Positions 18,551 to 28,350 of a DNA stretch of 64,000 bases are shown piece by piece. The stretch's first letter is position 1, and each line of letters begins with the position of its first letter. The stretch is taken from positions 186,001-250,000 of the forward strand of contig NZ_JACHNX010000002.1 in NCBI RefSeq assembly GCF_014199595.1, read 5' to 3'. Below the pieces are notes generated by a model. That model was given only the letters and a program-made list of their open reading frames with translations. It was not told where the DNA came from and ran no database searches. Origin of the DNA: Sphingomonas yabuuchiae. GTDB lineage: Bacteria; Pseudomonadota; Alphaproteobacteria; Sphingomonadales; Sphingomonadaceae. The position numbers and the translations under genes are program-made.

Positions 18551-20722
18551 ATGATGACCCGTCCTGCCCATATCGCGCAAATGTCAGAACCCGACGACGA
18601 TCATTTCGCGACGGAGCCGAACGGGCGGTACTTCAACCGCGAGCTGTCATGGCTGGCCTTCAACCGCCGTGTGCTGGAAGAGGCGTGCAATACGGCGCAC
18701 CCGCTGCTGGAGCGGTTGCGCTTCCTGTCGATTTCAGGATCGAACCTCGACGAGTTCTTCATGGTCCGCGTGGCGGGCTTGAAGGGCCAGCAGGCGCAGG
18801 ATGTCGAACAACGGTCGGTCGATGGCCTGACACCGGGGCAGCAGCTGAGCGGCATCGTTGCCGAGGCGGATCGCCTGATGGCCAGCCAGCAGGAGGTCTG
18901 GGGCGACCTGCGCAACCTGCTCGACGAGGCGGGTATCTTCGTTCTGCGACGCGACGCCATCGACCAGGAGGCGAGCACCTGGCTGGAAACGCATGTCCGC
19001 GAACAGATTTTCCCGATCCTGACCCCGCAGGCGCTCGATCCGGCGCACCCGTTTCCGTTCATCCCGAACAAGGGTCTGTCGATGATCTTCGACCTGACCC
19101 GCGTGTCGGACAAGGCGCCGATTCGCGAACTCGTCATGATCCCGTCGACCATGCCGCGCTTCGTCCGCCTGCCGGGCGAGGGCGCCCGCTATGTCTCGAT
19201 CGAGACGATCCTGCGTCGCTTCTCCGGGCTGCTGTTCCCAGGGTATGTCGTCAACGGTGCTGCCACCTTCCGTGTGCTGCGCGACAGCGATATCGAGATC
19301 GAGGAAGAGGCGGAGGATCTGGTCCGCTATTTCGCCAACGCCATCAAGCGGCGGCGGCGCGGGCGGGTGATTCGGCTGGAGCTGGAGACCGGCATGCCCG
19401 ACGAGCTCGCCGATGTGCTGCGCGGGGAACTGGGCGGGTCCGATGCGATCATCACCGAAAGCGGCAATCTTCTGGGCATCGGCGATCTCGACATGCTGGT
19501 CGACGAGGATCGGCCGGACCTGAAATTCCCGCCTTATTCCCCCCGTTTTCCCGAGCGTATCCGGGAGTTTGCGGGCGATTGCTTTGCCGCGATCAAGGCC
19601 AAGGACATCGTCGTCCATCACCCCTATGAAACGTTCGAGGTGGTGATCGCCTTCCTAAAACAGGCGGCCGCGGACCCCGATGTCGTGGCGATCAAGCAGA
19701 CGCTCTACCGTGCGGGCAAGCAGTCGGCGATCATCAACGCGCTGATCGCGGCGGCCGAGGCGGGCAAGTCGGTCACCGCGATCGTCGAGCTGAAGGCGCG
19801 GTTCGACGAAGAACAGAATCTGTACTGGGCCTCCGCGCTGGAGCGGGCGGGGGTGCAGGTCGTCTATGGGTTCATCGACTGGAAGACGCATGCCAAGGTG
19901 TCGATGGTCGTCCGGCGCGAGGGCAGCGACTTCCGCACCTACTGCCATTTCGGCACGGGCAATTATCACCCCATCACCGCGCGCATCTATACCGACCTGA
20001 GCTTCTTTACCGCCGACCCTCTGCTGGGGCGCGATGCGGCGCAGATGTTCAATTACATCACGGGCTATGTCGAACCCGTGGCCATGAACCGGGTCAGCCT
20101 GTCGCCGCGCGATCTGCGCCACAATCTGATGGCGCTGATCGATGCCGAGATCGCCCATGCCCGTGCCGGACGGACCGGCAGCCTGTGGGCGAAGGTCAAC
20201 TCGCTGGTCGATCCGCAGGTCATCGAGAAGCTCTATGAGGCGAGCGGCGCAGGGGTCGAGATCGACCTGATTGTACGCGGCATCTGCTGCCTGCGCCCCG
20301 GCGTGCCGGGCATGTCGGAGAATATCCGGGTGAAGTCGGTCATCGGCCGCTTCCTGGAGCATAGCCGTATCTGGGCGTTCGGCGACGGCAAGGCGCTACC
20401 CCATGACGCGGCCAAGGTTTTCATCTCCTCGGCTGACTGGATGCCGCGCAATTTCGACCGGCGGGTCGAATATATGTTGCCGATCCTCAACCCGACCGTC
20501 CATGACCAGATCCTCGATCAGGTGATGGTCGCCAATCTGCTCGACAACGAACAGAGCTGGGAACTGGAGCCGGACGGCAGCTATGTCCGCGATCAGCCCG
20601 GCGATCAGCGCCCCTTCAACCTGCATCGGTATTTCATGACCAATCCCTCGCTTTCGGGGCGCGGTGCCGCGCTCGACACCAGTAAGGCGGTGCCGACCCT
20701 GTCGCTCCGGCGGCAGCGTTGA
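18551..20722 (+). CDS. ppk: Polyphosphate kinase 1
   Basis: 723 residues from ATG 18551; ATGs at 18554 and 18581 are alternatives. Ppk1 reversibly moves the ATP gamma phosphate onto polyphosphate through a phosphohistidine. The N domain opens with [19 protein letters not shown], followed by the head domain. The catalytic C domains show [27 protein letters not shown], and the His motif [11 protein letters not shown]; the second PLD-like half has [15 protein letters not shown]. It is directly followed by ppx (17 bases), giving a synthesis and breakdown pair. Confidence 0.97.
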   Translation: MMTRPAHIAQMSEPDDDHFATEPNGRYFNRELSWLAFNRRVLEEACNTAHPLLERLRFLSISGSNLDEFFMVRVAGLKGQQAQDVEQRSVDGLTPGQQLSGIVAEADRLMASQQEVWGDLRNLLDEAGIFVLRRDAIDQEASTWLETHVREQIFPILTPQALDPAHPFPFIPNKGLSMIFDLTRVSDKAPIRELVMIPSTMPRFVRLPGEGARYVSIETILRRFSGLLFPGYVVNGAATFRVLRDSDIEIEEEAEDLVRYFANAIKRRRRGRVIRLELETGMPDELADVLRGELGGSDAIITESGNLLGIGDLDMLVDEDRPDLKFPPYSPRFPERIREFAGDCFAAIKAKDIVVHHPYETFEVVIAFLKQAAADPDVVAIKQTLYRAGKQSAIINALIAAAEAGKSVTAIVELKARFDEEQNLYWASALERAGVQVVYGFIDWKTHAKVSMVVRREGSDFRTYCHFGTGNYHPITARIYTDLSFFTADPLLGRDAAQMFNYITGYVEPVAMNRVSLSPRDLRHNLMALIDAEIAHARAGRTGSLWAKVNSLVDPQVIEKLYEASGAGVEIDLIVRGICCLRPGVPGMSENIRVKSVIGRFLEHSRIWAFGDGKALPHDAAKVFISSADWMPRNFDRRVEYMLPILNPTVHDQILDQVMVANLLDNEQSWELEPDGSYVRDQPGDQRPFNLHRYFMTNPSLSGRGAALDTSKAVPTLSLRRQR

Positions 20723-20739
20723 CGGGCGCGCGCTGAGAA

Positions 20740-22212
20740 ATGGCAGGTTCCCGCTCGCCGCGCGCGGCGATCATCGATATCGGCTCCAACTCGGTCCGCC
20801 TGGTCGTCTATCAGGGGCCGCCGCGTCTCCCCGCGATCCTGTTCAACGAGAAGGTGATGGCGGGTCTGGGACGCGGACTGGCGGCGACCGGGGCGATCGA
20901 TCCGGCCTCGCTCAGCAAGGCACAGGTCGCGCTGGCCCGTTTCGCTAGTCTCGCGCGCGAAATGGGCGTCACCACGCTCCGCACGGTCGCGACGGCGGCG
21001 GTGCGCGACGCGGCCAATGGCGGCGAACTGATCGCCTGTGCCGAGTCGCTGGGGCTGGCGGTCGAGCTTCTGTCCGGGGAACAGGAGGCCAAGGCAGCGG
21101 GAGAGGGTGTTCTCTCGGCCATTCCCGATGCCGATGGGATCGTCGGCGATCTGGGCGGCGGCAGCCTGGAACTGGTGCGGGTCCGGGACGGCGGCGTCGA
21201 GGACCGCGTATCCTTCCCGCTCGGCGTGTTGCGTATCCCGGCGCTGCGCGAAAAGGGCAGCAAGGCGTTCGAGCGGCTGATCGGCCGCCTGATCGAGGAG
21301 GCTGGCTGGGAAGGGCGCGGGCGTGGTTTGCCCTTCTACCTCGTCGGCGGCTCGTGGCGGGCGCTGGCGCGGCTGGACATGACGCTGGCCGATTATCCGC
21401 TGCCGATCATCCATCATTACGAACTGACGCCGCTCGACATTCTGCGCCTGTCGCGGACCATCCCGCATCTTAGCAAGGCCCGCCTGCGCGAGGTGAAGGG
21501 GCTGTCGTCCAGCCGCGCCGCGACGCTGGCGGACGCGACCGCGCTGCTCAGCGTGCTGCTCAAGCATCTGGGCAGCAGTACGACCGTGGTGTCCGCCTTC
21601 GGCCTTCGGGAGGGGCTGCTCTATGGCGGGCTGGACGCAAAGACGCGGGCGCTCGATCCGCTGATCGTCGCGGCGCGCGAGGAAGGGCGGCTGCTGGGTC
21701 GCTTTCCCGAGCATGGCGATCTGCTGGAAAGCTGGATCGCGCCGCTCTTCGCGGGCGAGGCGGCGGCGGAGGCGAGGCTGCGTCACGCGGCCTGTCTGCT
21801 GGCCGATGTGGGCTGGCGGGCGAACCCGGAATTCCGCGCCGAACGCGGTGTCGAGATCGCGCTTCACGGCAATTGGGTCGGCATCGATGCAGAGGCGCGG
21901 GCGATGCTGGCGCAGGCACTCCACACCAGCCTGGGCGGCGGCCTGGACGTGCCGTCACCGCTCGCCGAACTGGCCAGCCCTGCGCAGTTGAAGCTGGCGA
22001 CCAGCTGGGGTCTGGCGATCCGGCTGGGCCAGCGGTTGAGCGGCGGATTGGCCGGGCCGCTGGAACGGACGGGGCTCGTGCTGGACGACACCCGTCTCGG
22101 CCTGGAAATGCTCGAAGCAGATCGGGGCTTTTATGGCGAAGCCGTGGAGCGTCGCCATGCAACGCTCGCCACTGCCCTGGGCAAGACTCCGGTGCGGCTT
22201 ACCCGCACTTGA
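20740..22212 (+). CDS. ppx: Exopolyphosphatase (Ppx/GppA family)
   Basis: 490 residues. It removes terminal phosphates from polyphosphate; related GppA enzymes act on pppGpp, and the two cannot be separated by eye, but the ppk neighbour favours Ppx. The actin-like ATPase fold is clear: phosphate loop 1 I-I-D-I-G-S-N-S-V-R-L-V-V, and phosphate loop 2 GDLGGGSLELV with the preceding acidic residue of S-G-E-Q-E-A. The C-terminal half contains an HD-like helical domain (L-R-H-A-A-C-L-L-A-D-V-G-W). Its last 14 bases overlap the convergent lipoprotein gene. Confidence 0.94.
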   Translation: MAGSRSPRAAIIDIGSNSVRLVVYQGPPRLPAILFNEKVMAGLGRGLAATGAIDPASLSKAQVALARFASLAREMGVTTLRTVATAAVRDAANGGELIACAESLGLAVELLSGEQEAKAAGEGVLSAIPDADGIVGDLGGGSLELVRVRDGGVEDRVSFPLGVLRIPALREKGSKAFERLIGRLIEEAGWEGRGRGLPFYLVGGSWRALARLDMTLADYPLPIIHHYELTPLDILRLSRTIPHLSKARLREVKGLSSSRAATLADATALLSVLLKHLGSSTTVVSAFGLREGLLYGGLDAKTRALDPLIVAAREEGRLLGRFPEHGDLLESWIAPLFAGEAAAEARLRHAACLLADVGWRANPEFRAERGVEIALHGNWVGIDAEARAMLAQALHTSLGGGLDVPSPLAELASPAQLKLATSWGLAIRLGQRLSGGLAGPLERTGLVLDDTRLGLEMLEADRGFYGEAVERRHATLATALGKTPVRLTRT

Positions 22213-22486
22213 GCCGGACGACCTTGCCCTCGGCATCGGTTTCAATGTTGAGCCGGTCGGGTCGATAATCCATCGTCACGGCATCGCCAGGCGCGATGAC
22301 CCGGAGGTCCCGCGCACCGGTGCGCTTCTGCGTCGGCGCGCGCAGCGCCTCGGTCCAGCGTTTGCCGATCAGGTCGGCTGCCTTGCCGTCACCGCATCCC
22401 GACACATCGGCAGGCCCCTGAGCTTTCGGTGTCGTCACGCAGGCGGCGAGCGGCAGTATGGCGAGTAGGATAGCCCAGCGGGTCAT
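22199..22486 (-). CDS. I78-family peptidase-inhibitor-like lipoprotein
   Basis: 95 residues. The lipobox L-A-A-C at residues 13-16 after a short hydrophobic signal predicts a lipid-anchored protein. The mature part has D-L-I-G-K-R-W, then [20 protein letters not shown] and a last R-L-K-C-G, the pattern of the I78 peptidase inhibitors. Two Cys (in S-G-C-G-D and L-K-C-G) could form a disulfide. It starts in an ATGA overlap with the rnd stop and ends inside the convergent ppx. Actual inhibitory activity is not shown by the sequence. Confidence 0.82.
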   Translation of the reverse strand: MTRWAILLAILPLAACVTTPKAQGPADVSGCGDGKAADLIGKRWTEALRAPTQKRTGARDLRVIAPGDAVTMDYRPDRLNIETDAEGKVVRLKCG

Positions 22487-23661
22487 GCCGGGTCCTCGGC
22501 GGTACGGACCATCTTCAATTTGCCGCCCTTCACGACGAAGCCAGTGCGGCCCTCGACCAGATCGAGCGCGTCGCGCCCGAACTGCTCGAACCGCCAGCCG
22601 TCGAGCACCGACAGGTCGGAGCGGACTCCCGCCGCCAGCATTTCAAGATCGTCGGCGCGGGCGAGCAGGCGCGGTGCCACATCGATGTCGCGCGCCCGGA
22701 TCTTCAGCAGCAGCTTGAGCAGATCGGCGACCAGCGCGCCCTCGCGACCCAGTCCCGGTTTGCGATCGTCCCGCGCAGGCAGTTCGTCGGCGCTGAGCGG
22801 TTCGGCGGCCTCCAGCGCGTCCATCAGGCGCGCGCCGATGTCGTTGCCCGCCCAGGTCGCGGACAGGCCACGGACCTTGGCCAGATCGGCCTGCTTGCGC
22901 GGCGGATGCCCGGCGAGGTCGGCCAGCGTCTCATCCTTGACGATGCGACCGCGCGGCAGGTCCTTGGCCTGCGCCTCCAGTTCGCGCCAACGGGCCAGCG
23001 CCTTCAGGCGGCCGAGCATATCGGGCTTGCGGCCCGAGACGCGGACACGCTTCCACGCGACATCGGGATCGTTGGCATAGTGCGCCGGGTCGGCCAGCCG
23101 CTCCATTTCCTGGTCCAGCCACGCCCCGCGCCCGGTCTTGCGGAGACGCTCCAGCATCTTGGGGAAGATCGCGGCGAGATGGGTGACGTCGCCGATCGCA
23201 TAGTCGACCTGGCGCTGGTCGAGCGGGCGGCGCGACCAGTCGGTGAAGCGCGCGCCCTTGTCGACCGAAATGCCCAGCCAGCTGTCGACCAGGTTGGAGT
23301 AACCGATCTGCTCGCCCTGACCCAGCGCCATCGCCGCGATCTGGGTGTCGAACAGGGGATGCGGCGTCTTGCCGGTCAGGTTGTAGATGATCTCGATATC
23401 CTGGCCGCCCGCGTGGAAGACCTTCAGCACCTGATCATTGTTGACCAGCAGATCGAGCAGCGGGGTCATGTCCAGCCCCGGCGCCTTGGGATCGATCGCG
23501 GCGGCCTCTTCGGTGTCGGCGATCTGGATCAGGCAGAGCTCTGGCCAATAGGTGCTTTCCCGCATGAACTCGGTATCGACCATCACATAGTCGGCCTGCG
23601 AGAGACGGGCGCAGAGATTGGCGAGCGTGGCGCTGTCGGTAATCAACGGATGAACGTGCAT
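22483..23661 (-). CDS. rnd: Ribonuclease D
   Basis: 392 residues from ATG 23661 ([10 protein letters not shown]); the frame is open far upstream but there runs antisense to aspS. RNase D is a 3'-5' exonuclease that trims tRNA and other RNA 3' ends. The DEDDy exonuclease motifs are all present: [19 protein letters not shown], and [14 protein letters not shown]-type helices lie in the C-terminal half (about 210-290 and 310-380). It is divergent from aspS, as in many alphaproteobacteria. Confidence 0.95.
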   Translation of the reverse strand: MHVHPLITDSATLANLCARLSQADYVMVDTEFMRESTYWPELCLIQIADTEEAAAIDPKAPGLDMTPLLDLLVNNDQVLKVFHAGGQDIEIIYNLTGKTPHPLFDTQIAAMALGQGEQIGYSNLVDSWLGISVDKGARFTDWSRRPLDQRQVDYAIGDVTHLAAIFPKMLERLRKTGRGAWLDQEMERLADPAHYANDPDVAWKRVRVSGRKPDMLGRLKALARWRELEAQAKDLPRGRIVKDETLADLAGHPPRKQADLAKVRGLSATWAGNDIGARLMDALEAAEPLSADELPARDDRKPGLGREGALVADLLKLLLKIRARDIDVAPRLLARADDLEMLAAGVRSDLSVLDGWRFEQFGRDALDLVEGRTGFVVKGGKLKMVRTAEDPA

Positions 23662-23711
23662 CGCATGCACATAGCCCGGCTCATGCAGGTTGACAAAGAG
23701 GAACGCGCAAA

Positions 23712-23755
23712 CGCCCACCCTGGGCACATTGGGATTGACAAATTGGGGGTGGGCG
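23712..23755. promoter_or_regulatory. Inverted repeat in the rnd/aspS divergent gap
   Basis: Perfect 9-base arms CGCCCACCC (23712-23720) and GGGTGGGCG (23747-23755) enclose 26 bases holding TTGACA (23735-23740). A second TTGACA lies at 23690-23695. A -10 match at the right distance from either hexamer is not convincing. It could be an operator or a leader hairpin of aspS. Confidence 0.35.
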
Positions 23756-23799
23756 GGGAAGCGGCAGCACTTTCCCCAGACGTACAGAGAATGTCCGCC

Positions 23800-25611
23800 A
23801 TGCACGCCTATCGTACCCACACCTGCGCCGCGCTGACTGCTGAGGCGGTCGGCGAGACGGTCCGCCTGTCCGGCTGGGTCCATCGCAAGCGCGATCATGG
23901 CGGCGTGCTGTTCGTCGATCTGCGCGACCATTACGGCATCACCCAGATCGTCGCCGACAGCGACACGCCCGCGCTGGCCATCCTGGAGAGCGTCCGCGTC
24001 GAGTCGGTCGTGACGATCGACGGTGTGGTGAAGGCGCGCTCGGCAGGTACCGTCAACGCCAATCTGGCGACCGGCGAGATCGAGGTGTTCGCGCGCGGCG
24101 CGACCGTGCTGTCGGCGGCCGAGGAGCTGCCGATGCCGGTGGCGGGCGAGCAGGAATATCCGGAGGATATCCGCCTGCGCTATCGCTTCCTCGACCTTCG
24201 CCGCGAGACGCTGCACGCCAATATCGTGCGCCGCACGCAGGTGATCTCCGACATGCGTCGTCGCATGGAAGCGGGCGGCTTCACCGAATATTCGACCCCG
24301 ATCCTGACCGCCTCGTCGCCCGAGGGCGCGCGCGACTTCCTGGTGCCGAGCCGTATCCATCCGGGCAAGTTCTACGCGCTGCCCCAGGCGCCGCAGCAGT
24401 ATAAGCAGCTGCTGATGGTTGCGGGCTTCGACCGCTATTTCCAGATCGCACCCTGTTTCCGCGACGAGGACCCGCGCGCCGACCGTCTGCCGGGGGAATT
24501 CTACCAGCTCGACCTCGAGATGAGCTTCGTCACCCAGGAAGAGGTGTGGGAGACGATGGAGCCGGTGATCGGCGGCATCTTCGAAAAGTTCGCCGACGGT
24601 CGCACCGTCACGCCGATCGGCCAGTTCCCGCGCATCCCGTATTCGGAGTCGATGCTGAAGTACGGCAACGATAAGCCCGACCTGCGCAACCCGCTGATCA
24701 TCACCGATGTCTCCGAGCATTTCACGACCTCGGGCTTCGGCCTGTTCGAGAAGATCGTCGGCTCGGGCGGGGTCGTCCGAGCGATCCCGGCACCGAAGAC
24801 CGCCGAGAAGAGCCGCAAGTTCTTCGACGAGATGAACGAGTGGGCGCGCGCCGAAGGTCATGCGGGCCTGGGCTATGTCACCCGCAAGGGCGGCGAGTTC
24901 GGCGGTCCGATCGCCAAGAATCATGGCACCGAGGGCATGGAAGCGCTCTACGCCGCCCTGGGCCTCGGCCCCGATGACGGCCTGTTCTTCGCGGCGGGCA
25001 AGGTCGAGGCGGCGGCCAAGCTGGCAGGGCTCGCACGCACCCGCGTCGCCGAGCAGCTCGGCCTGATCGAGGAGGGTGCGTTCCGCCTGTGCTGGATCGT
25101 CGACTTCCCCTTTTACGAGTGGGACGAGGACGAGAAGAAGGTCGAGTTCGCGCACAACCCCTTTTCCATGCCGCAGGGTGGCATGGAGGCACTGAACTCC
25201 GCCGATCCGCTGTCGCTGAAGGCCTATCAATATGATCTGGTCTGCAACGGCTTTGAGATCGCGTCGGGTTCGATCCGCAACCAGTCGCCCGAGCTGATGG
25301 TCGCCGCCTTCGAGAAGGTCGGCTTGTCCAAGGCGGATGTCGAGGAGCGCTTCGGCGGCCTCTACCGCGCCTTCCAGTACGGCGCACCGCCGCACGGTGG
25401 CATGGCGGCCGGTGTCGACCGGATCGTGATGCTGATCTGCGGTGCGCAGAATTTGCGCGAAATCTCGCTGTTCCCGATGAACCAGCGCGCCGAAGACCTG
25501 TTGATGGGCGCGCCCAGCCTGCCCAGCAACAAGCAGATGCGCGAACTGTCGCTCCGCTCGACCGCGGAAGCCAAGAAGGACGTGGATCAGGTCGTCGCTT
25601 CGGCCGGCTGA
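23800..25611 (+). CDS. aspS: Aspartyl-tRNA synthetase
   Basis: 603 residues from ATG 23800 (M-H-A-Y-R-T-H-T-C). The AGAGA ending at 23790 lies 9 bases before this ATG but directly touches the alternative ATG at 23791. It charges tRNA-Asp (in bacteria with AspS/GatCAB systems also tRNA-Asn). The N-terminal OB domain ([15 protein letters not shown]) is followed by class II motif 2 ([10 protein letters not shown]), the bacterial GAD insert (about 300-410) and motif 3 ([12 protein letters not shown]). Length is normal for the bacterial type. Discriminating or non-discriminating character cannot be settled here. Confidence 0.96.
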   Translation: MHAYRTHTCAALTAEAVGETVRLSGWVHRKRDHGGVLFVDLRDHYGITQIVADSDTPALAILESVRVESVVTIDGVVKARSAGTVNANLATGEIEVFARGATVLSAAEELPMPVAGEQEYPEDIRLRYRFLDLRRETLHANIVRRTQVISDMRRRMEAGGFTEYSTPILTASSPEGARDFLVPSRIHPGKFYALPQAPQQYKQLLMVAGFDRYFQIAPCFRDEDPRADRLPGEFYQLDLEMSFVTQEEVWETMEPVIGGIFEKFADGRTVTPIGQFPRIPYSESMLKYGNDKPDLRNPLIITDVSEHFTTSGFGLFEKIVGSGGVVRAIPAPKTAEKSRKFFDEMNEWARAEGHAGLGYVTRKGGEFGGPIAKNHGTEGMEALYAALGLGPDDGLFFAAGKVEAAAKLAGLARTRVAEQLGLIEEGAFRLCWIVDFPFYEWDEDEKKVEFAHNPFSMPQGGMEALNSADPLSLKAYQYDLVCNGFEIASGSIRNQSPELMVAAFEKVGLSKADVEERFGGLYRAFQYGAPPHGGMAAGVDRIVMLICGAQNLREISLFPMNQRAEDLLMGAPSLPSNKQMRELSLRSTAEAKKDVDQVVASAG

Positions 25612-25630
25612 TCCCGGATTACAGGGTAAA

Positions 25631-25664
25631 AAAGGGCGGGCGCCGGATGCGGCGTCCGCCCTTT
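25631..25664. terminator. Bidirectional intrinsic terminator between aspS and carbonic anhydrase
   Basis: A strong hairpin, AAAGGGCGGGCGCC / GGCGTCCGCCCTTT with loop GGATGC. On the minus strand the stem runs into TTTTTT (from the A run at 25628-25633), a good terminator for the carbonic-anhydrase transcript. On the plus strand the stem ends in only three T, weaker but adequate behind aspS. Confidence 0.85.
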
Positions 25665-25703
25665 CGCATGTCGTGTCCGGGCCCCTGGCCCGGACCGACT
25701 TCC

Positions 25704-26354
25704 TTACGCCGCGACCAGCGCCGGGGCGGCAGGCTTGAACTCGCCGCTCTCGTCCATCAGGTGCAGCACGCCGTCGGCGATTGCGAAATAGGCGCCGCGC
25801 AACGTCAGCGTACCGGCTTCCTCACGCTTGGTGACGAAGGGGAAGGTGCGCAGGTTGGCGATCGAGGTGCGGACCGACTCGAGTTCCATCTCACGCATCG
25901 CGTCCGGACCGTCGCCATGCTTGGCGATGACCTTCTCACGCGCGCCGTCGAGCAGGCTGACCCAATCGGACACGAAGCCGCCTTCGCCCTGCGGGGCATG
26001 GGCGAACCCTTGCGTCAGCGCGGCCTTGCAGCCGCCGCAGGCGCCATGGCCCATGACGACGACGTCGGTCACTTCCAGCTGCGTCACCGCGAATTCCAGC
26101 GCGGCCGAGACACCGTGATGACCGCCGCCCGTCTCGAACGGGGGGACGAGGTTGGCGACGTTGCGCACGACGAAGATTTCGCCCGGCAGCGTGTCGAAGA
26201 TCTGCGCCGGATCAACACGGCTGTCCGAGCAGGCGATGACCATCACCTTGGGGCTCTGGCCTTCCTTCAACTCGGCCCAGCGGTCGCGCTGGCGACGCCA
26301 ATCGGAGGTCCGAAAGCGCTGATAGCCATCCACGAGGTCGTTAAAGTCGGTCAT
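25704..26354 (-). CDS. Beta-class carbonic anhydrase
   Basis: 216 residues. Reversible hydration of CO2 to bicarbonate, supplying carboxylases. The zinc and catalytic set is complete: C42-S-D44-S-R46 in VIACSDSRVDP, then H-G-A-C-G-G-C with the His and second Cys ligands. The RNVANLVPPFE segment is also typical. The gene ends at the shared terminator and is divergent from lipA. No export signal, so cytosolic. Confidence 0.95.
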   Translation of the reverse strand: MTDFNDLVDGYQRFRTSDWRRQRDRWAELKEGQSPKVMVIACSDSRVDPAQIFDTLPGEIFVVRNVANLVPPFETGGGHHGVSAALEFAVTQLEVTDVVVMGHGACGGCKAALTQGFAHAPQGEGGFVSDWVSLLDGAREKVIAKHGDGPDAMREMELESVRTSIANLRTFPFVTKREEAGTLTLRGAYFAIADGVLHLMDESGEFKPAAPALVAA

Positions 26355-26401
26355 TGCTCTCTCTTATCCAGTGAAGGAAACGATGCTGTAGCAGGCGAAC
26401 C

Positions 26402-26465
26402 CGAGCATGGCCGTTTCGGTTCCATATCAAAATGTGTCTGTCTACCCTTATGTTCGCCATGCTCG
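26402..26465. promoter_or_regulatory. Long-spaced inverted repeat in the carbonic anhydrase/lipA gap
   Basis: CGAGCATGGC (26402-26411) and its exact reverse complement GCCATGCTCG (26456-26465) flank a 44-base AT-richer centre that should hold the divergent promoters. The arms are long for chance in a 150-base gap but could also be cruciform-forming debris. Function is inferred only from position. Confidence 0.3.
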
Positions 26466-26506
26466 TGGGCATTGTGTCGGGCGGACAGCATCGCTATTTC
26501 GCGGGC

Positions 26507-27430
26507 ATGAACGAGTTGACACCGTTGGCCGCGCCGGTGCGCGCGCGCAAGCCGGACTGGATCCGCGTCAAGGCCCCGACGAGCGCCGGTTTCGCCGCGA
26601 CCCGCGAGCTGATGCGTGCCAAGAGCCTGACGACCGTCTGCGAAGAAGCGGCCTGCCCGAATATCGGCGAATGCTGGTCGAAGAAGCATGCGACCGTCAT
26701 GATCCTGGGCGACACCTGCACCCGCGCCTGCGCCTTCTGCAACGTGAAGACGGGCATGCCGCGCAAGGTCGACGCGATGGAGCCGCAGAACGTCGCCGAT
26801 GCTGCCGCGCAGATGGGGCTGAAGCATATCGTCGTCACCTCGGTCGACCGCGACGACCTGCCCGATGGCGGTGCGTCGCAGTTCGTGAAGGTGATCCAGG
26901 CGCTGCGTCGTACGACGCCCGACACGACGATCGAGATCCTGACGCCGGACTTCCGTAACAAGGCGCAGGCCGCGATCGAGTCGATCGTCGAGGCGCGCCC
27001 GGACGTCTACAACCATAATCTGGAAACGGTCCCCCGGCTCTATCCGACGATCCGGCCCGGTGCGCGCTATTACGCCTCGTTGCGCCTGCTGGAGAGCGTG
27101 AAGCGCCATGATCCGTCGATCTTCACCAAGTCGGGCGTCATGCTGGGCCTGGGTGAGGAGCGACTGGAGGTCCATCAGGTGATGGACGATATGCGCTCGG
27201 CCGATATCGATTTCCTGACCATGGGCCAGTATCTTCAGCCGACGCCGCGCCATGCGAAGGTCGCCGAGTTCGTCACGCCCAAGGCGTTCGATGCCTATGC
27301 CGCGATCGCGCGGGCCAAGGGCTTCCTGCTGGTCGCCAGCTCGCCGCTGACCCGGTCCAGCTATCATGCGGGCGACGATTTCGAGCGGCTGCGGTCGGCC
27401 CGCGAGGCGAAGCTCGCAAGCGCGCGCTGA
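26507..27430 (+). CDS. lipA: Lipoyl synthase
   Basis: 307 residues from ATG 26507 (M-N-E-L-T-P-L); an in-frame start at 26432 would add an unrelated hydrophobic stretch. LipA is a radical-SAM enzyme that inserts two sulfurs into octanoyl groups on the E2 and H proteins. Both clusters are there: C45-x4-C50-x5-C56 (auxiliary 4Fe-4S, destroyed as sulfur donor) and C71-x3-C75-x2-C78 (radical SAM). [14 protein letters not shown] marks the C-terminal part. The stop overlaps the next start (TGATG). Confidence 0.97.
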   Translation: MNELTPLAAPVRARKPDWIRVKAPTSAGFAATRELMRAKSLTTVCEEAACPNIGECWSKKHATVMILGDTCTRACAFCNVKTGMPRKVDAMEPQNVADAAAQMGLKHIVVTSVDRDDLPDGGASQFVKVIQALRRTTPDTTIEILTPDFRNKAQAAIESIVEARPDVYNHNLETVPRLYPTIRPGARYYASLRLLESVKRHDPSIFTKSGVMLGLGEERLEVHQVMDDMRSADIDFLTMGQYLQPTPRHAKVAEFVTPKAFDAYAAIARAKGFLLVASSPLTRSSYHAGDDFERLRSAREAKLASAR

Positions 27431-27888
27431 TGCCCAAGCATAGCGAGACGCGGCATCTGCCCTATACGCCGGAGCAGATGTTCGATCTGGTCGCCGATAT
27501 CGCCCGCTACCCGGAGTTCCTGCCCTGGGTATCGGCAATGCGGGTCCGCTCGAACACGCCGACCGAGACGGTGGCGGACATGATCGTCGGCTTCAAGGGG
27601 CTGCGCGAGACGTTCACGAGCCGCGTCACCAAGGACCGGCCGGGATCGATCGATGTCGAATATCTCGACGGTCCGCTGAAGTATCTGCGCAACAACTGGC
27701 GCTTCCGCCCGGAGGAGCAGGGCTGCGCGGTCGACTTCACCGTCGACTTCGCGTTCAAGAACCGGGTGTTCGAGATGCTGGCGGGGCAGGTGTTCGGCAC
27801 CGCACTCCGCCGCATGATCGGCGCGTTCGAGGATCGCGCTGCCAAGCTTTACGGCAGCAGCAACTCCAACGCCAACAGCGCCGCCTGA
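27430..27888 (+). CDS. Coq10/RatA-like START-domain protein
   Basis: 152 residues: R-H-L-P-Y-T-P-E-Q-M-F-D-L-V-A-D-I-A-R-Y-P-E-F-L-P-W, F-K-G-L-R-E-T-F-T-S-R-V, and A-G-Q-V-F-G-T-A-L-R-R-M-I-G-A-F-E at the end, the polyketide-cyclase/Coq10 family. Homologues are called RatA (ribosome association toxin) in E. coli and Coq10 (quinone-binding) in mitochondria; the Coq10-like role is at least as likely. It is coupled to lipA by a 1-base overlap. The last 40 bases, coding for a low-complexity S-S-N-S-N-A-N-S-A-A tail, overlap the convergent cinA gene. Confidence 0.88.
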   Translation: MPKHSETRHLPYTPEQMFDLVADIARYPEFLPWVSAMRVRSNTPTETVADMIVGFKGLRETFTSRVTKDRPGSIDVEYLDGPLKYLRNNWRFRPEEQGCAVDFTVDFAFKNRVFEMLAGQVFGTALRRMIGAFEDRAAKLYGSSNSNANSAA

Positions 27889-28349
27889 AGCCGGATACCG
27901 CCGCGACCGATATCGCCGAACTCGTGGCGCTCGGCCTTCACATCCTCAGGGTCGCCGCCGCGTAGCGCCTGGGCAAAGACGACGGTTCCGACCGGCTTCT
28001 TCGCCGTGCCGCCACCCGGGCCCGCGACGCCGGTGATCGCAACCGCCACGTCCGCCTCGCTGGCGGCCAGCGCACCCTGCGCCATGCCCCAGGCGGTGGC
28101 GGTCGAGACGGCGCCGAAGGTCTCGATCACTTCCGGATTGACCTTCAACAGGCCGATCTTGGCCTGGTTCGAATAGGTCACGAACCCCGCCTCGACGACA
28201 TCGGACGATCCGGGGATCTCGGTCAGCGCCGCCGCGACCAGACCGCCGGTGCAGCTTTCCGCCAGCGCCACGCGCCGACCCGCCGCGCGGTTGGCAACGA
28301 CGACGCGCTCCGCCAGTTCGATCAGCTCGCGAGGAAGAAGGACGTCCAT
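27849..28349 (-). CDS. CinA C-terminal-domain protein (PncC-type nicotinamide-nucleotide amidase)
   Basis: 166 residues, only the C-terminal CinA/PncC domain: A-E-S-C-T-G-G-L-V-A-A-A-L-T, G-F-V-T-Y-S-N-Q-A-K, A-I-T-G-V-A-G-P-G-G-G. Stand-alone proteins of this kind deamidate nicotinamide mononucleotide in NAD recycling. The start follows the stop of the upstream gene by one base, so it belongs to ispDF-unknown-cinA. Its 3' end overlaps the Coq10-like gene by 40 bases. Confidence 0.9.
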   Translation of the reverse strand: MDVLLPRELIELAERVVVANRAAGRRVALAESCTGGLVAAALTEIPGSSDVVEAGFVTYSNQAKIGLLKVNPEVIETFGAVSTATAWGMAQGALAASEADVAVAITGVAGPGGGTAKKPVGTVVFAQALRGGDPEDVKAERHEFGDIGRGGIRLQAALLALELLLP

Positions 28350-28350
28350 A

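Noticed and set aside
22906..23790. About 295 in-frame codons upstream of aspS suggesting a fusion protein
   Set aside because: This stretch is antisense to rnd and has no recognisable domain; aspS has a normal start with a ribosome site at 23800.
26366..26374. TTATCCAGT resembling a DnaA box upstream of the carbonic anhydrase gene
   Set aside because: Two mismatches to the TTATNCACA core, single copy, no origin-like context.
27430..27888. A RatA/RatB toxin-antitoxin module
   Set aside because: No RatB-like partner is next to it; the lipA-linked Coq10-like protein is probably not a toxin.
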